From positions 186,001 to 250,000 of the forward strand of contig JACEFZ010014598.1 in the NCBI GenBank assembly GCA_014155875.1: DNA of 64,000 nt, written 5' to 3'. This DNA is from Cepaea nemoralis (Eukaryota > Mollusca > Gastropoda > Stylommatophora > Helicidae). A model generated the notes under the pieces. It was not told where the DNA came from and did no database searches. It saw only the letters and a list, made by a program, of their open reading frames with translations. Shown piece by piece: positions 1-23,301 of this stretch. A program made the position numbers and the translations under genes. How positions within the stretch are numbered: position 1 is the stretch's first letter; each line of letters opens with the position of its first letter.

Positions 1-60
1 GTTGTATATTATTTTCCACTTTCATTAGCCTGTTCTAGCAATCATTGTTAGCTTATCTGC

Positions 61-103
61 CCCCGCCACCCTCACCCCCACCCTCACCCCCACCCTCCCT
101 CAA
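61..103. repeat. C-rich (CCCTCACC)n short repeat
   Basis: Runs of CCC separated by short spacers; the opposite strand has G-quadruplex potential. Short and imperfect. Confidence 0.6.
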
Positions 104-784
104 GGTATTGATAACATTTGTCACCGGAACCATATCTCTGTTTCTTCCAAGTTCTCTACATGATGTAATCATGGTTAGCTGTGCAGATGTACGAAAAAAA
201 TGAATGAACAATCTTTATTTTCAAAGGGTTAAGAATTGGGCAAGCAGGCCCGTCTAACATTCCGCCCTTCTATCACTCTCTTTCATACATTATTTCATCT
301 ACACATCATTCGAGGCTAACTGAGAAATACACCAATATAAAAGATATGCATTATAAAGGCATGGGGAAAATGCACAACTCAATACTATTTGACTCAGTAA
401 TAATAATGAATGTAGATTCACTGAGCTTGTTGCTTTATACTGGCTTTGTGAGCTATGAAAAGGCCTTTGACAGCAGTGATGTGGAATCCTTATGGAAATT
501 GATGGGAAATCATTAACTTAACAGAGGCAACGTATAGGCAACATAGAGGCAACCCTAAATGCAAAGTTTGAAATAAGAACAAAAGTGTGACAGGGCTGCC
601 ATTCATCACCTTCATTATTCTAACTGTCTATAGACTAGATTATGTAGACAACAATAACTATCACCTGAATTGAATTCTATCACACCTCGTGTAATGTGTT
701 GACAAGCTAAAGGAAAGATAAACCATTACAATCCAAGGTACACATTAAGAGGGTGCCCCAGAACAAATGGTAGGAGAATGTGGA

Positions 785-1030
785 TCATCATCATCACATT
801 ACACATTAAGTGACACAGGCATTCATGTCTTTTTTAGATCTCAGTCCTTGGTATTCTGGATCAACTCTGGTGATGATATTCCTTTTGCCACCATCTCAGT
901 CCATCCCGCATCATTTCTCTCAATCTGCCTCTATCTCTTTTCCCACTGATCTTTCCATCTGTTATGATGTTCTCAAATGCCTTTCTTCTCATCACATGAC
1001 CAAAGAATGCCTGGTATCCTTTATAGTTGT
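785..1030 (-). mobile_element. LINE 3'-end fragment
   Basis: Begins with (CAT)n and matches, on the minus strand, the C-terminal end and (ATG)n tail of the LINE ending at 21790 (gatctcagtccttggt.. against its complement). It lies in the ODAD3 intron at the left edge. The remainder of 1-1752 is intronic sequence with a C-rich tract near 61-103 and a second LINE tail near 1490-1705. Confidence 0.7.
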
Positions 1031-1489
1031 ATATCTGTATTTATCAAAATGTCGAGGAGCAACTGAATATGAAGATTTTCATACAATAAACCTCATAAAA
1101 CATCTCATTAAGCTTCTACTCAGAATTATAAGAAGGACAAGAAAGAAAACAGACATGTATATTGCTGGCAGTAAACCTAAACGAACTGAATGTTTGTAGG
1201 CTGGAATAACATAAAAAATGAAAGAGGGATACAGAAACAGATTTTGTTTAAATAAAAAACTCTGTCTCTATGAGCTGTACAACAAGATGACATAGAATCA
1301 GCAGACAGTGCCTAGCCCTGCAGCCAGTAGTGTTAGGATCAGCTAGTCTCTCTCAGGGGTGAAGAATGAAACGTAGTAGCCTGCCAATGACCCATAGACT
1401 ACACAAGTCAACCTCACCTCCCCGTGGTGTTTGCTGGGAAACCATGGCCGTGAGGTCATGGGCCAACGGGGTTCTGGCTCGCCAGGGGG

Positions 1490-1705
1490 AATGGACTTCT
1501 CTTGGTCAGATTTGTCTGTTCTAAACCTGCGGCTGACCTAGCAAGCTGGCAGGAGATTTTTCCTACTGCTCAGCATAATAGGACAGAGTCCATGGAAACC
1601 TCGATATATGACACCCAAAAAAGGGCACTCTCCTGCTGTTTATGTTTCATCTCGACACCACAAGGTACAAGAGGAACAATATGAGATGATGAGATGAGAT
1701 CATAG
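1490..1705 (+). mobile_element. LINE 3'-end fragment with (GATGA)n tail
   Basis: Shares 'atggaaacctcgatatatga', 'ctcgacaccacaaggtacaa' and a GATGAGATGAGAT tail with 25790-25885, 36830-36930 and 62340-62455. This is a second LINE family, known here only from tails. Confidence 0.7.
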
Positions 1706-1752
1706 AATCAGCAAATAATAACCAGGACAAAACACAAACAAACACAATATAC

Positions 1753-12667
<10,915 letters not shown>

Positions 12668-13079
12668 CTGTGCAGGCTAGAATATGCAATCTATTATGCC
12701 TGCCAATAAATATAAATATTCTTTTAGATTGATACCACACACATGAGACTCTGTAATGAATGTTTATTCTTCTGTTACTATGGCTGCACGCACGCATATA
12801 CAAAGGGAAACCACTCAGAAAAAAAGATGAATTTTCTCTCTCGCCAAATAGCTCGTTTTGTAATTTACGCAAGAAGTATAATAAGATCACCTCACGGTGA
12901 GTGGCAGCCATATCCCAAGGGATAGACAAGGATCCTATTTGGTTCCCATCTCTTTACCTTGCTCATGTATGGCTCCACGAATACCGCTTATGGCCACAGG
13001 CAACCGTCTTGGCTGAATGGCTAAACTACATTAGTGAAGTAGAGGTAACATCCTACTAAATGTCTATCATCACTAGTCT
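12668..13079. other. Start of intergenic region, no gene seen
   Basis: Between the ODAD3 model start and the first LINE. AT-rich. A tRNA-like stretch (ttggctgaatggctaaacta) near 13009 has no clear B box nearby. No promoter element could be supported. Confidence 0.4.
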
Positions 13080-14965
13080 AGTACACAAACGACTGGGACG
13101 GTGAACAAGGCGGATGAATCTAAGTAGATCAACGGTTTCGAAAGCGAAACATCAGAGTGTGTGGCGCACATGAGGCGTGTTCAGGACACGATAGTGAACA
13201 TGGCTGGCCATCGTGGAAGAGATTGGGACCTCACAACGTAATATCCCATAGACAGCAATGGTAATTCAACAACAAGAAAACAGCGATAGGGTAATTCTTG
13301 GCCCCCTGGAGATGAGCCTGTTGTAAATATTCTCAGGGAAGAGACAACTCCTATCCTATAGTGAATAAGGAAGCGCATAATGACGAATGATCCCAAATTC
13401 TTTTGAAAGGGTGCATTCTGACAATAAATACCTGAAAAGTAGAAGGAGAAGTCCTGTGGCGTGCAGAGGTTCTTTGATGCCCCTAAATTGTTCTATACCT
13501 CATTCATTCCTCCTCACCTCTGACTGCACTGTGCTGCCCCCTCTCCCTAACTGGATGCCCCCCCCCTCCCGGCTGGATGCCCGGGACCGTCGCACCCCCC
13601 TCTGCACGCCACTGGAGAAGTCTAAGAATTGGTACGTGGAACGTACGCACCCTGTATCAAGCAGGGAAATGTGATAACCTTATTGCCGAAGCAAAAACCA
13701 TGAATTTAGATATTTCAGGCGTATCTTAAACAAGATGGACAGATAAAAGTTATATAAGGAAAGTAGATTATATATTCATTAACTCAGGAGGAGATCATCG
13801 TGAGAGAGGAGTGCGAATTGTAGTAAAAATAAATTTAGAGAAAAGTATTAGTTAGTGGATTCTGTGCTCGAAAAGATAGGATTATACTTCTAAAATTTAA
13901 GGCAAGACCGTTCGACATAGTAATTCTTCAGACAAATGCTCCAAAAACTGATTATAGTGATGAACAGTTAGAAGACTATTATGAAGACCTACAACAAACA
14001 CTGGAAGTTGTAAAATCATCAGATGTCCTAATTGGCATGGGAGACATGAACGCAAAAGTTGGAAAAAAAATATAAGCAGGTAGTAGGCCAACATGGTAAA
14101 CAGAAACGACAGAGGAGACCGGCTGATACAGTTCTGTGAAGAAAACCATCTGATTGTTTTAACATATGTTTCCAACATAACCCAAGGATACTGTATACGT
14201 GGAAAAACCTTAGAGATAGAACAAGAAACCAAACTGACTACATTATGATTAGAAATAGATTTACAAACAATGTTAAAAATGCCAAAACATACCCTGGTGC
14301 TGATACTGATATCAACTCTGTCCACAATCCTGTTGTTACATCGAAGACATCCCGAATAGATATATCGGCATTGAAACAACCACAAATAAGTCAACTATAT
14401 CCGGTTGAAGTAAATATTAAATATGACGGGTTAATCGTTGAAAGTATGGAACTATATAGAAGTGAAAATCCAGATGAAAAAAAATAATACAAAATGGGAA
14501 TATGTAAAAACCAATATACATATTGCAAATACCACCTTGCCAGTGAAGAAAAATAAGAAGAAAAAAAAACAAAATCAATTATGGATAACAGATGAAATCT
14601 TGAGCAAAATGACTCAAAGAAAGAGAGGAAAGACACTCCAGAGTATATATTAATAGGTAGAGAAATACGTCACATGTGCAGAGTTGCTAAAGAGTGGTTG
14701 CAGAAAAATGCAAAGAAATAGAGGATCTGGAAATAAAACACAACTCGAAAGAATTACATGGACATATAAAAATATTTACAAAGAAGAACAATAACATAAC
14801 AGGAAACAATCAGAGGAAAAAATGGAGAAACTATAATTGATAACACTGACATAATAAAAAGATGGACAGGGTACACAGAAGATTTATTCTGGGACAACAG
14901 GGTCAATAAACCAACATTGTATAATACTCAAGATGGACCAAACATATTAAAGGCTGAAGTAAAGA
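13080..14965 (+). mobile_element. LINE 5' half (leader and APE endonuclease), degenerate
   Basis: After a leader (13080-13445), a decayed endonuclease reads RIGTWNVRTLYQAGKCDNLI (after the MITE), DISGVS, DFNAK-like 'GDMNAKVG' near 14041 and NDRGDRLIQFCEENHLIVL near 14105. Many stops and frameshifts. A 161-bp hAT MITE interrupts it just before the endonuclease. Confidence 0.78.
13454..13614. mobile_element. hAT-type MITE with perfect 8-bp TSD
   Basis: 161 bp. Terminal inverted repeats: left 'ctgtggcgtgcagagg' and right (complement) 'cagtggcgtgcagagg', 15 of 16 matching. Flanked by GAGAAGTC at 13446-13453 and 13615-13622. The 8-bp duplication and C(A/T)GTGGCG ends are hAT hallmarks. No coding capacity. 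Confidence 0.92.
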
Positions 14966-15550
14966 CGGCATAAAAAAATCTGATCTTTTTCTTTTATGAT
15001 TTTGCCATCTTTAACAGTTACCCTGCACTCTCATAGGGTTGCTCGCCGACTAGGTTCTGGTGCTCTCTGGACAATAGGATTGTTAAGGCTGACGTCTCAA
15101 GTCTTACGACAAACTTAAGAAATGTTAACAGAGATGCCTGGGGATCACCTTCGACAGAATTATGGCATTGAGGGATCATGTGGAAGCAGCTGTTGTGTGA
15201 TCTAAGAAGAGACTCGGTGTTTTGAAGATCATAGTCATCATGGCACAGAAATGGACATTAAGCAAACAATGTTATTCATACTCTGTCAACATCTGATTCT
15301 CTCAGTAACTGAGCGTGGATTGGGACTGTTCACAGTGTCAAAGAGTCAGTTGGCGAAACTAGAGAGCATAGAGAATGAAGCTTGCGGGTGATACTGGGAT
15401 GCACAAGGGACGCGCCGGTAGTGTGTATGCGATACATCCTTGATTGACCTAGATTGACTCAGTGTGCTATAGGCTAAATTATATATATCTCCGAGTGGCC
15501 ACGCGGAACACTCCCTTCATGAAGCCATGGACACAGTTAAGGGTCACATG

Positions 15551-17619
15551 CAGTGTTGCAATTTTGACGCTTCTCGCACCAAATTTAGTGCTTTTTTTTT
15601 TTAGTCATTTAGTGCCAAAATGTTGCATTTAGCGCGGCCGCTCGAATTCGGTGCTTCACAAATTTTTTTTTTCGGTGCCTTTTGGTGCTTTATTTGGGTG
15701 GGTAAAAATTACTTTAAAAATAATTTTGGGAACACTAAAACGCCGAACTGAAGCGATGGAGTAAAACAGTCTTAGTACATTATCGCGCAATATTCAAGTA
15801 ATTTAACTCCCTTTAATACGATTTAGTTGAAATGAGTGAGTGACTGCAACGCGCAGGAAATATGCAATGCGTTACAAGATTGTTTAAACAAGAATGGAAT
15901 TGAGTTGCAAAGACAAGTTGCACTCGGCACTGACAATGCGTCTGTCATGACAGGTGTAAACAATGGAGTATATACAAAATTAAAATCCGTAGTTCCTCAT
16001 CTGGTACTAATTAGGTGTGTATGTCATTCTCTTCAGCTGGCAGTGTCACAGGCTGCAGCTGCTTGTCTGCCCAGGAACATAGAGTTCATGATTAGAGAAA
16101 CATGTAACTGGTTTTCTCACTCAAGTCTTCGTCAAGCAAAGTACGGGGAGCCTTTTGCTTCAATAAATGATGGAAAACATCCGCTGAAGTTTGTTCAGTT
16201 AAGCCAAACACGATGGATGTCCATTCAATCTGCCATTGTCAGTATAGTGCAGCAGTGGGTCGAGCTCAGAACTCATTTTGATATAGCAAGACTCAATGAG
16301 CGCTGTTATACAGCAAACCTTCTACATTCTATGTTTAGCGACATGAAAAACTATGTGTATCTCATATTTCTCAAGCATATTCTCGGAGAAGTTCAAAGTG
16401 TGAATAAGAAATTCGAAGCAGATATACAGGATCCAACAAAACTACTCAGCGATCTTGTCCAACTCACTGATTCTATCAGTTCAAAGATTGCTATACCTGG
16501 GGAAAAAATAACAGAAAGTGATGCTATTCAAGATTTATTTATATCCTAATCCCAATCTAGGTTATGAGTTTGAGAAAGAAATAGCAGGTTACCAGTTTCC
16601 TGATGAAAAAGAAATTCGTGGAAGGTGCATCCAGTTTTTAATAGAGCTGTTGACACGGCTGCGTTTAAGTTTGCCCGATAACGTTCGAGTGTTGCAGTCC
16701 ATGTCATGTCTTAGTGGAAGTGAATGTCTACAGCCAATGAAGCCCTGTATATTGGATCTTGCTAACATGTTTGTAGAAGATGCAGCTACTCTCACCCGCA
16801 TCGATTTTCAGTGGAGAAAACTTCATCATATGCAGTGGACACAGACCTCTGACACACTTGGACTGTGGGCAGAAATAGCCTCATACAGGGATGCCACCGG
16901 TGAAAATCCTTTCCAAGATCTTGCAGATTTAGCTTTAACTTAGCTCATTTTACCTCATTCTAATGCGGACGTGGAGCGTATTTTCAATCAGGTGGGAGTT
17001 ATAAAATCAAAATTGCGGAACAGATTGAGCATCAAGAGTTTGACAGCTGTTTTGACTATTAGATATGGAATGAAAAGATATGGCAAATGCTGTCTTGATT
17101 ATAAACTACCTAGAGATATTCTACGAAAAATAGGATCATAAGAGGCATAAACATGTTTCTTTCAATCATCATCATCATCATCATCACAGGAGCAAACACA
17201 GCAGGAAATAGCTACAGAAACTGAAGAGGAGTTGTCTGACTGGGATTTGGCAGATCTGGAATAAACTTCATTCTAATATTCAGTGAAATAATAAATTATA
17301 ACGAGCTACTTTATAACATTTTGAGTGAATACCGCCAGTGCTTGTTTTAGTGCTTTCCCCAAAAATACTATTGCAATTTAGTGCTTTTTTGGCTCGAGAG
17401 TAGTTCTGATTGGGATTCGGCGGATCTGGAATAAACTTCATTGTAATATGAAGTGATAATAATAAATTAAAATGTGCTACCTTGTTACATTTGTAATAAC
17501 ATCAGTTGGTGCTTATTTTGGGGTTTTTTTTTGGTTTTTTTGTGTGCTTTCCAAAGATTTTTGTTGCTTTTTTGGGGTCGATTTTGGTGATTTTTCATCA
17601 AAAGGAGATGGCAACACTG
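15551..17619 (+). mobile_element. hAT-superfamily DNA transposon, 2069 bp
   Basis: TIRs: left 'cagtgttgcaat', right complement 'cagtgttgccat'. Flanking 8-bp duplications GTCACATG (15543-15550) and GTCACAGG (17620-17627) differ at one base. It carries a broken hAT transposase. Both subterminal regions are rich in 'tttagtgctttt'-like repeats, plausible transposase-binding sites. The 3' end holds an internal tandem duplication (about 17235-17345 and 17407-17512). Confidence 0.92.
15836..17140 (+). pseudogene. hAT transposase (DUF4371/ZNF862-like), frame-broken
   Basis: Three frames. First (15836-16549) has 'GTDNASVMTGVNNGVYTKLK' and 'LIRCVCHSLQLAVSQAA', the catalytic-core style of hAT proteins related to vertebrate SCAND3/ZNF862. 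A frameshift near 16530 leads to the second frame (to 16943). A third frame carries the C-terminal dimerisation motif 'HSNADVERIFNQVGVIKSKL' then RNRLSIKSLTAVL. No BED zinc finger was recognised at the N-terminus. Not functional as read. Confidence 0.85.
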
Positions 17620-18595
17620 GTCACAGGCTGATCAGAGGGAAATTAAAGCTGGCCCAGGCAGAAGATACAATCAGAGAAGTGAGCATGTTTGAAAACATTG
17701 GTGGAGGAGAGTTGTGGGTCAGAATGCCAGTGGGAAAATCAGACCTGTGCAGGGTCATAATAACATTGGATCAGGACTGTAGGGATTGGCTGGCAGGCTG
17801 CATCGAATGTGAGATGCAACAACTGATCGACGACAATTCCATGACCAGGGCCATCTACACGGATGGCTCTTTGCTAAGACGTAAAAGACGTGTCGTTGAG
17901 GTTCGTAGCGAAGGCTGGTAGGTGGTGTTTGGTGCATGAGAACCTGGCATATGATACCATGATACCACAACATCTAGTCTGATAACGGAGGTGGGATAAG
18001 TCACCACGGTGTTCCGCTGGTTGGAGGGCAAACAGCACACGAATGTTGTGGTTGTGACGGCCGCTCAAAGTATGATGCGAAAGGTGAAGACAGGCATGTT
18101 TCGGACAGAGTGGCAAGCTTCTATTCAACAAGAAAAAATAACGAGCATGTGTTGGATTGTTGTCCCCAGGAAACATTGGTGTGTTCGAAACAAGCAGGCG
18201 GACAGATCGGCTTGGTCTACCGGGGCAATGATGCCTGAAAAAATAAAGCAAATGTATATGGGCGCTCTTGGATCGTGTGTATAGTGCAGACGAACAAGCC
18301 ACGGCTTTGAGAGAATGGTGCTGCAGGGAGTGACCAAAGGACATGGGCTACATTCAAAACTCCGAGGAAGACCAGGCGGACACACAATCAGTCTGATACT
18401 GGTACCATTAGTATTGGAACTCTTCGCTGGCTGTTACATATGAGGACGGAGCACGTAGGAAATTGTTTCAAGTACTGTGATGTCAGTCTTGACTCAAGTC
18501 CACTTCAACTCCACTTAATTCACCATAATTTAATGTAAATATGTTGAAAAACAATATCTACGTTACATTATATACACAATTATTACTAGCTGTCT

Positions 18596-18830
18596 ATCAT
18601 CATCCACTGCCTTGCCGGCTGGCGTGGGCGATCATACCTCTCCACAAATTGCGATCTCTGACATCATGGATCAATTTGTGTGTTGACTCTCTTTCGTGCC
18701 ATGACACAAGACTATAATAATCTTCTCACGCTGTCTTCCTCATTATCTCTGTCCGCAAATCTTTCCGGTTGTCACAACACGTTCCAGTTTTTGTCTTCTC
18801 ATAATGTGGTCAAAATATGATGGAAGGCAT

Positions 18831-18832
<2 letters not shown>
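18596..18832 (-). mobile_element. LINE 3'-end fragment
   Basis: 'catcatccactgccttgccg' and 'cctctccacaaattgcgatc' match 44395-44640; complement of an RTE-like LINE C-terminus. Confidence 0.7.

Positions 18833-18902
<70 letters not shown>
18833..18902. repeat. (GAT)n microsatellite
   Basis: About 23 GAT triplets; encodes a meaningless poly-Asp frame. Confidence 0.95.
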
Positions 18903-18905
<3 letters not shown>

Positions 18906-19192
18906 TGAAACTACATTATAATACTTGTTCATTTCATTGTGTGTCATGTTTGGTTCAAACCTACTTATTTTTTTTTGGCATTGAGTCACTTAAGGCTTGT
19001 ACTATTTGCTAAAGGCACTTAGCTGAGTTCCCGTAGACATACAAACCTCAGCCTTATCAAATGGGCCATAGCTTATAATTGTTTGAGAATCACTGATCTC
19101 AATCAAATACACAGAAATATCATTTGGGGAACCCCGTGAGGCCACCAAGACAGTTCATACATAAACACACATATATCATCACATATGTAATG

Positions 19193-19412
19193 TAGCCGGC
19201 TTCGTGGCGAAGGTGTTAACTGTTACGGACACAGTTCGTAATCCCGCAAACCGCGTTCAAAACACACCTGCGTTGATTTTTTTAAGAAATGATATGGGTG
19301 CCGGTGGTTCAGAAAACAATGGCAAACTACTTAACGTAAACTTGCCCAGGAATCACGAACAGCCAAAAAAAAAATGCTGAGGTTGACTGCTACGTCCGTA
19401 AAGGATATGCAA
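19193..19412 (+). mobile_element. SINE-B copy
   Basis: Head 'gccggcttcgtggcgaaggt' and body 'cgcgttcaaaacacacctgc', 'caatggcaaactacttaacg', tail 'gtccgtaaaggatatgcaac'. Confidence 0.8.
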
Positions 19413-19648
19413 CTAACTAACATATAAATATGTAATGTGACGTAAAAGGACTCTCCTTGAATCTGAATATCAAGGAAACAGTAACAATGGTGATATCAAA
19501 GAAACAGGTGACAGCCAAATGTGACATAGAGATAGAAGGGGAAATTCTTCACCAAGTGGATAGTTTTAAATATCTAGGGACATTTATAACATCAGATGGA
19601 AGATGCACAACAGAGATTAAGAGCAGAATATGGCAAGCAAAGACTGCA

Positions 19649-19651
<3 letters not shown>

Positions 19652-19734
<83 letters not shown>
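19652..19734. repeat. (CA)n microsatellite inside LINE coding remnant
   Basis: About 80 bp with an internal CGCA run. Reading frame is kept across it (His-Thr repeats). Confidence 0.93.
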
Positions 19735-19736
<2 letters not shown>

Positions 19737-19927
19737 GAAGAATATCTTATGCAATAAGTCGCTATCATTGAATGTAAGAAAGAGAGTGCTAAAGAGCTAT
19801 ATAGAACCTGTTGTGCTGTATGGCTGTGAATCTTGGATTATAAATGAACAAATTAGGAGGGAGATTTGAAGCAACAGAGATGTGGTTCCTTAGACAAATG
19901 TTGCGAATTCCTTGGACTGTCAAAGTA

Positions 19928-21506
19928 ACTATAGTCTGTCTAGAAATGAATGCCGTCATTTACGATCAATTATTTTGAAAACTGTCTGTTCCATCGTTAT
20001 GAAATTTTTCCTGCCATCGTATATTTACCCCCACCCAAGGAATATGTCTTTGATAGATCCAAAAGCAGCTTAAATCATGGAAAGCGGCGACATTTCTTTG
20101 ATATTTTGGTTAAAAACTAGTGATTTCTCACTAACAAACTTGTTTTACAGTAATGAATGCCCCGCCAATTCAGATGACAACACAAGTCGTATCCGGATTC
20201 GTATGGGAGTGGGTGCAATGTCTACTTTGCTGAGACGGAACATGATTACTTGTTTTGCACGACGAATATAGCTGTGAATGTCTCTGTAGTGGGCTTCCTT
20301 CATAACGGTCAAGATGTTGGTCCTATTTTCATTGAAGTTTATAGAATTATTCGTATGTTCGTGTGTTGTCCCCTCATTTGACAACGTGTTTCTTCTCACG
20401 TTTCTTGCTCGCAAAGGATATTTCTACCTCCCTTGTACTTTCTAAAAGTGAAGATAATGTCCTTATAATTTTCCACAAAATTGTTTTGAATAGCTCTATG
20501 TTATTGTTCTTTCTCAACCAAACCGTAAGTTTTCTTACAGTCACTGTTTCTTTGGTATCCAGCATTTGTATAATACTAGATAATCCTGGATATAAAATCC
20601 AAAATTTTTATAATTTTAGGAGCCTCCGCGGCGACGTGTTCAAGCCTTTTGACTCGTGCTCCAAGGGTTGTGGGTTCGATTCCAGGCCTCTTCCTTCGGT
20701 TAACGAGTTAAATTTTTTGGAGACTCCTGTGGGTCGTTGCTAGAGCTGTGGAGTTCGTGCTTTGTGTGACGCTTTCCGCGCTGCGGAAAGAGACCGAGCC
20801 ATATGGGAAAGGACTCGGGGCAATGAAGTCGACCCTATCGACTTTTAAGCGACTTTTTAAAAACATTTTTATAATATCTCGCCTTATGACATCCTTGTCA
20901 AAACTGTCTACAATAACCTTTCTACCTACAGTTTGGTTATTGCGTGATGGTTTAATTCCAGATTCTTGCACCCATCGACGAAATGTCCATTTACTCAAAC
21001 CTAATGCATGCACTGTTCTTTTTTCAGAATTTGTAATAGTATAAAACAGTTTCCTGCGATCAGCTTCTTGACAAAAATATGTGTACAACTTCATAGCGAT
21101 GCATTGAAGTGTACAAAATTTTACATTCAATCCCATTGAACAATATTCACACATTTCAATGTTAGCGATAAGTGGTAAGATTTAAAATTAAAAAAAATCA
21201 GGTTTCATGAAAGAACCCACATATTGAGAATATTCAACATTGAGCGCTGATTTTCTGGCTGACGGTGTAATACATTTAAAATTATGGGCTTAATCTCTGA
21301 CCCGTAAATTATATACCGCATATAAACAAACATTGAAATCTGCTGTACAATCTCCAGAACACAACTTTTTTGTTGGGTGGAAATGATGATAAAGTTACAT
21401 GCTAAATCTCATCATTTTCCCTGTTGGTTACCGAGATATGGATTTTTATATGGAGGCAAACAAATGTGAATGCACTTTTTTTTTTTTTAAATAACGACGA
21501 ATGCCT
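19928..21506 (-). mobile_element. Tc1/IS630-like DNA transposon (degenerate), with nested SINE
   Basis: Between TA dinucleotides at 19926-19927 and 21507-21508; removing it restores a continuous LINE frame (TVKVKETGETRTFI). About 1.33 kb without the SINE, a normal Tc1-like size. The minus strand encodes an HTH region 'RTVHALGLSKWTFRRWVQES' and 'SFDKDVIRRDIIKM' (about 21050-20870); after the SINE a remnant 'KYKGGRNILCEQET' sits where these transposases have 'RNI..DET', with the catalytic Asp lost. Terminal inverted repeats are weak, so ends are approximate. Confidence 0.68.
20615..20864 (+). mobile_element. SINE-C, tRNA-derived, with 11-bp TSD
   Basis: 250 bp. tRNA-like head 'agcctccgcggcgacgtgtt' with B box 'ggttcgattcc' (20670s), core 'gctgtggagttcgtgctttg' and tail 'gactttttaaaaac'. 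Flanked by ATTTTTATAAT at 20604-20614 and 20865-20875. Inserted in the Tc1-like transposon. Other copies: 25130-25355 (+), 53004-53240 (+), 3425-3700 (-). Confidence 0.92.
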
Positions 21507-23301
21507 TAAAGAGACTGGCGAAACTAGAACATTCATTATTTATATACAACAATAAGAAAGAGACATACAACTTTTTTGGTCATGTAATGAGAAGAGAGGC
21601 GCTGGAGAACATCGTGACAACCCGAAAGATCGAGGGGAAGAGAGGCAGAGGCAGACCATGAGAAATGATGCTGGATATGGATTGAGACCGTGGCACGGAG
21701 GAACATCAACGGCAGATTTGATCCAGAAAACCAAAGACCGAGATCTGTGGAGAGTCATGAACGCCTACGCCAGTCGACACGGCACTTGATGATGATGAAT
21801 GTGACGTAATGTGTCAGAAGTGTTTGATTAAATGGTTATATACGAATGTATTTAAATGGTTATATACGAATTATGTCCTTATTACAATTCCATATTTGCG
21901 GGTTCTTGTGGATGATAGACCTGGCTAACGAAGAAAACAAATTGTAACAATGTTAAGGGGTGTCTGGTTGGTTGGTCATGCGTCGAGGCGCTTCCGAGGT
22001 TCGAATCCGGGTCGGTAAAGTAAATAGTTTACTTTAGCTTTCAATTTGTATGTTGTCTAGAGTGACACATCGCTTGACACATCTAGTCTCTACTTCTTAC
22101 TTCCATGAGCGTCAAACAATTACATGTGTGTTTATTTTAAATCATTGTCGTGACAGCCTCGGGTGTGTCATCCGGGTCAGTTATTTATTCTTCAGCTCAG
22201 CTTCAGCAAGGTTGTGTCTTGAGTTCCACAACGCAGAAAATTGCAGCTACACAACTTAGCTGATAATTTGAAAAGAGTATTACAAGACTGTGAATTATTA
22301 CAGCAGATGTTTAACTAAACAGAAAATGTTACCCCACGATGTCATAAATTGTGACGATTTCAAACCAAGTCTTAGGTACTGTTTAAATCTACCGTTGTTT
22401 ACTGAGTTGCTATAACAACACTGGAATCTACAGAATATTGACCTATTTTCCCAGCTCATGTTAAGCAAGTGCCGCTCTCTTGGATACACAACGGCATTGA
22501 CTGGTGCTGCAATATATACTGTTGTTTACAACTGCTGTATTTCACTTGTGACATATAAACATATTTACATAAAACAGAGGATAGTAGTATTAGTAACATA
22601 TGATATACCTTAGCTACGATGTTTAAATATAATATATATAGGAAGCAAAAAAAGAGTCAAGAAGAAATCAATCTGCGATCTTGATGTTAATATTTAATAT
22701 TTTTATTTTTATATTCAGATTCAGATAGCAAATTTAAAATTTAAATCGTGTAAAAAATGCAAGCAGTTGAAGCAGTTGTTGGCTTAAGCTCAAGCACATT
22801 TGAGTTATCGATTTCTTCAGACGTGCAGGGGCCGGATTCAAGTGGCAATTGTGAAAATTTAGTGCCGGTGTTATCAACAAGCTTAACAGAATGTTGGTTT
22901 GACATGCTGAACTTCATTCTATAGATTTCCTAAGTAACCTCATATCTTTGTTTTAACTAACCCAAGCAGGTGAGTTTAAAAACTGTGAAGCATTCAGTAA
23001 AAATAGTTTAAATAGTTAAATGTTTATTGAATAAAGTCTAATTAGTCTGAGAGTTTGTCCGCCAGTGGCGCAGAATATTTCTCTTTTGAGTTGTCATTTC
23101 ATCTTAAAGTGAAATTAAACCTTCACGTTTTTATATTGTTTATACTTTATTGTCCTTAAAAGTGTTCAGGTTAGTTAATTAATGTCCAAATGTTTTCCTC
23201 TTTGTTTTGTTATAGATAATCATAAGAGTTATGTTGATAACGAATGCAAATAGACTATTCATTTCTTATGGTTGAAACAAACAAGTTAATATTTTTTTTA
23301 A

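Larger units (their letters stand above)
15090..18520 (+). mobile_element. RNase H-bearing LINE 3' half, split by a hAT transposon
   Basis: Left part (to 15550) reads LGITFDRIMALRDHVEAAVV, then remnants equivalent to 'ILGCTRD' and 'MRYI', ending HEAMDTVKGH. Right part (from 17620) resumes with RGKLKLAQAEDTIREVSMFE, 'CRVIITLDQDCRDWLAGC' and the RNase H start 'AIYTDGSLL', then 'VTTVFRWLEGKQHTNVVVV'. Same family as 38525-40060 and 41045-41960. Stops and frameshifts throughout. Confidence 0.82.
19440..21795 (+). mobile_element. RTE-like LINE 3' fragment, split by a Tc1-like transposon
   Basis: Left: DSFKYLGTFITSDGRCTTEI and MKNILCNKSLSLNVRKRVLK with SYIEPVVLYGCESWI; right (from 21507): KETGETRTFI, then FGHVMRREALENIVTT-like and RGRGRP, ending 'tcgacacggcacttgatgat' where the stop overlaps the (ATG)n tail. 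A (CA)n tract expanded inside the coding region at 19652-19734. Confidence 0.82.

Noticed and set aside
21958..22017. Possible true tRNA gene (B box ggttcgaatcc)
   Set aside because: No pairing acceptor stem and a long non-tRNA continuation; more like a SINE head.
22757..22924. 55-codon open frame starting MQAVEAVVGLSSS
   Set aside because: No recognised domain, no neighbouring exon and no splice support; too short to call.
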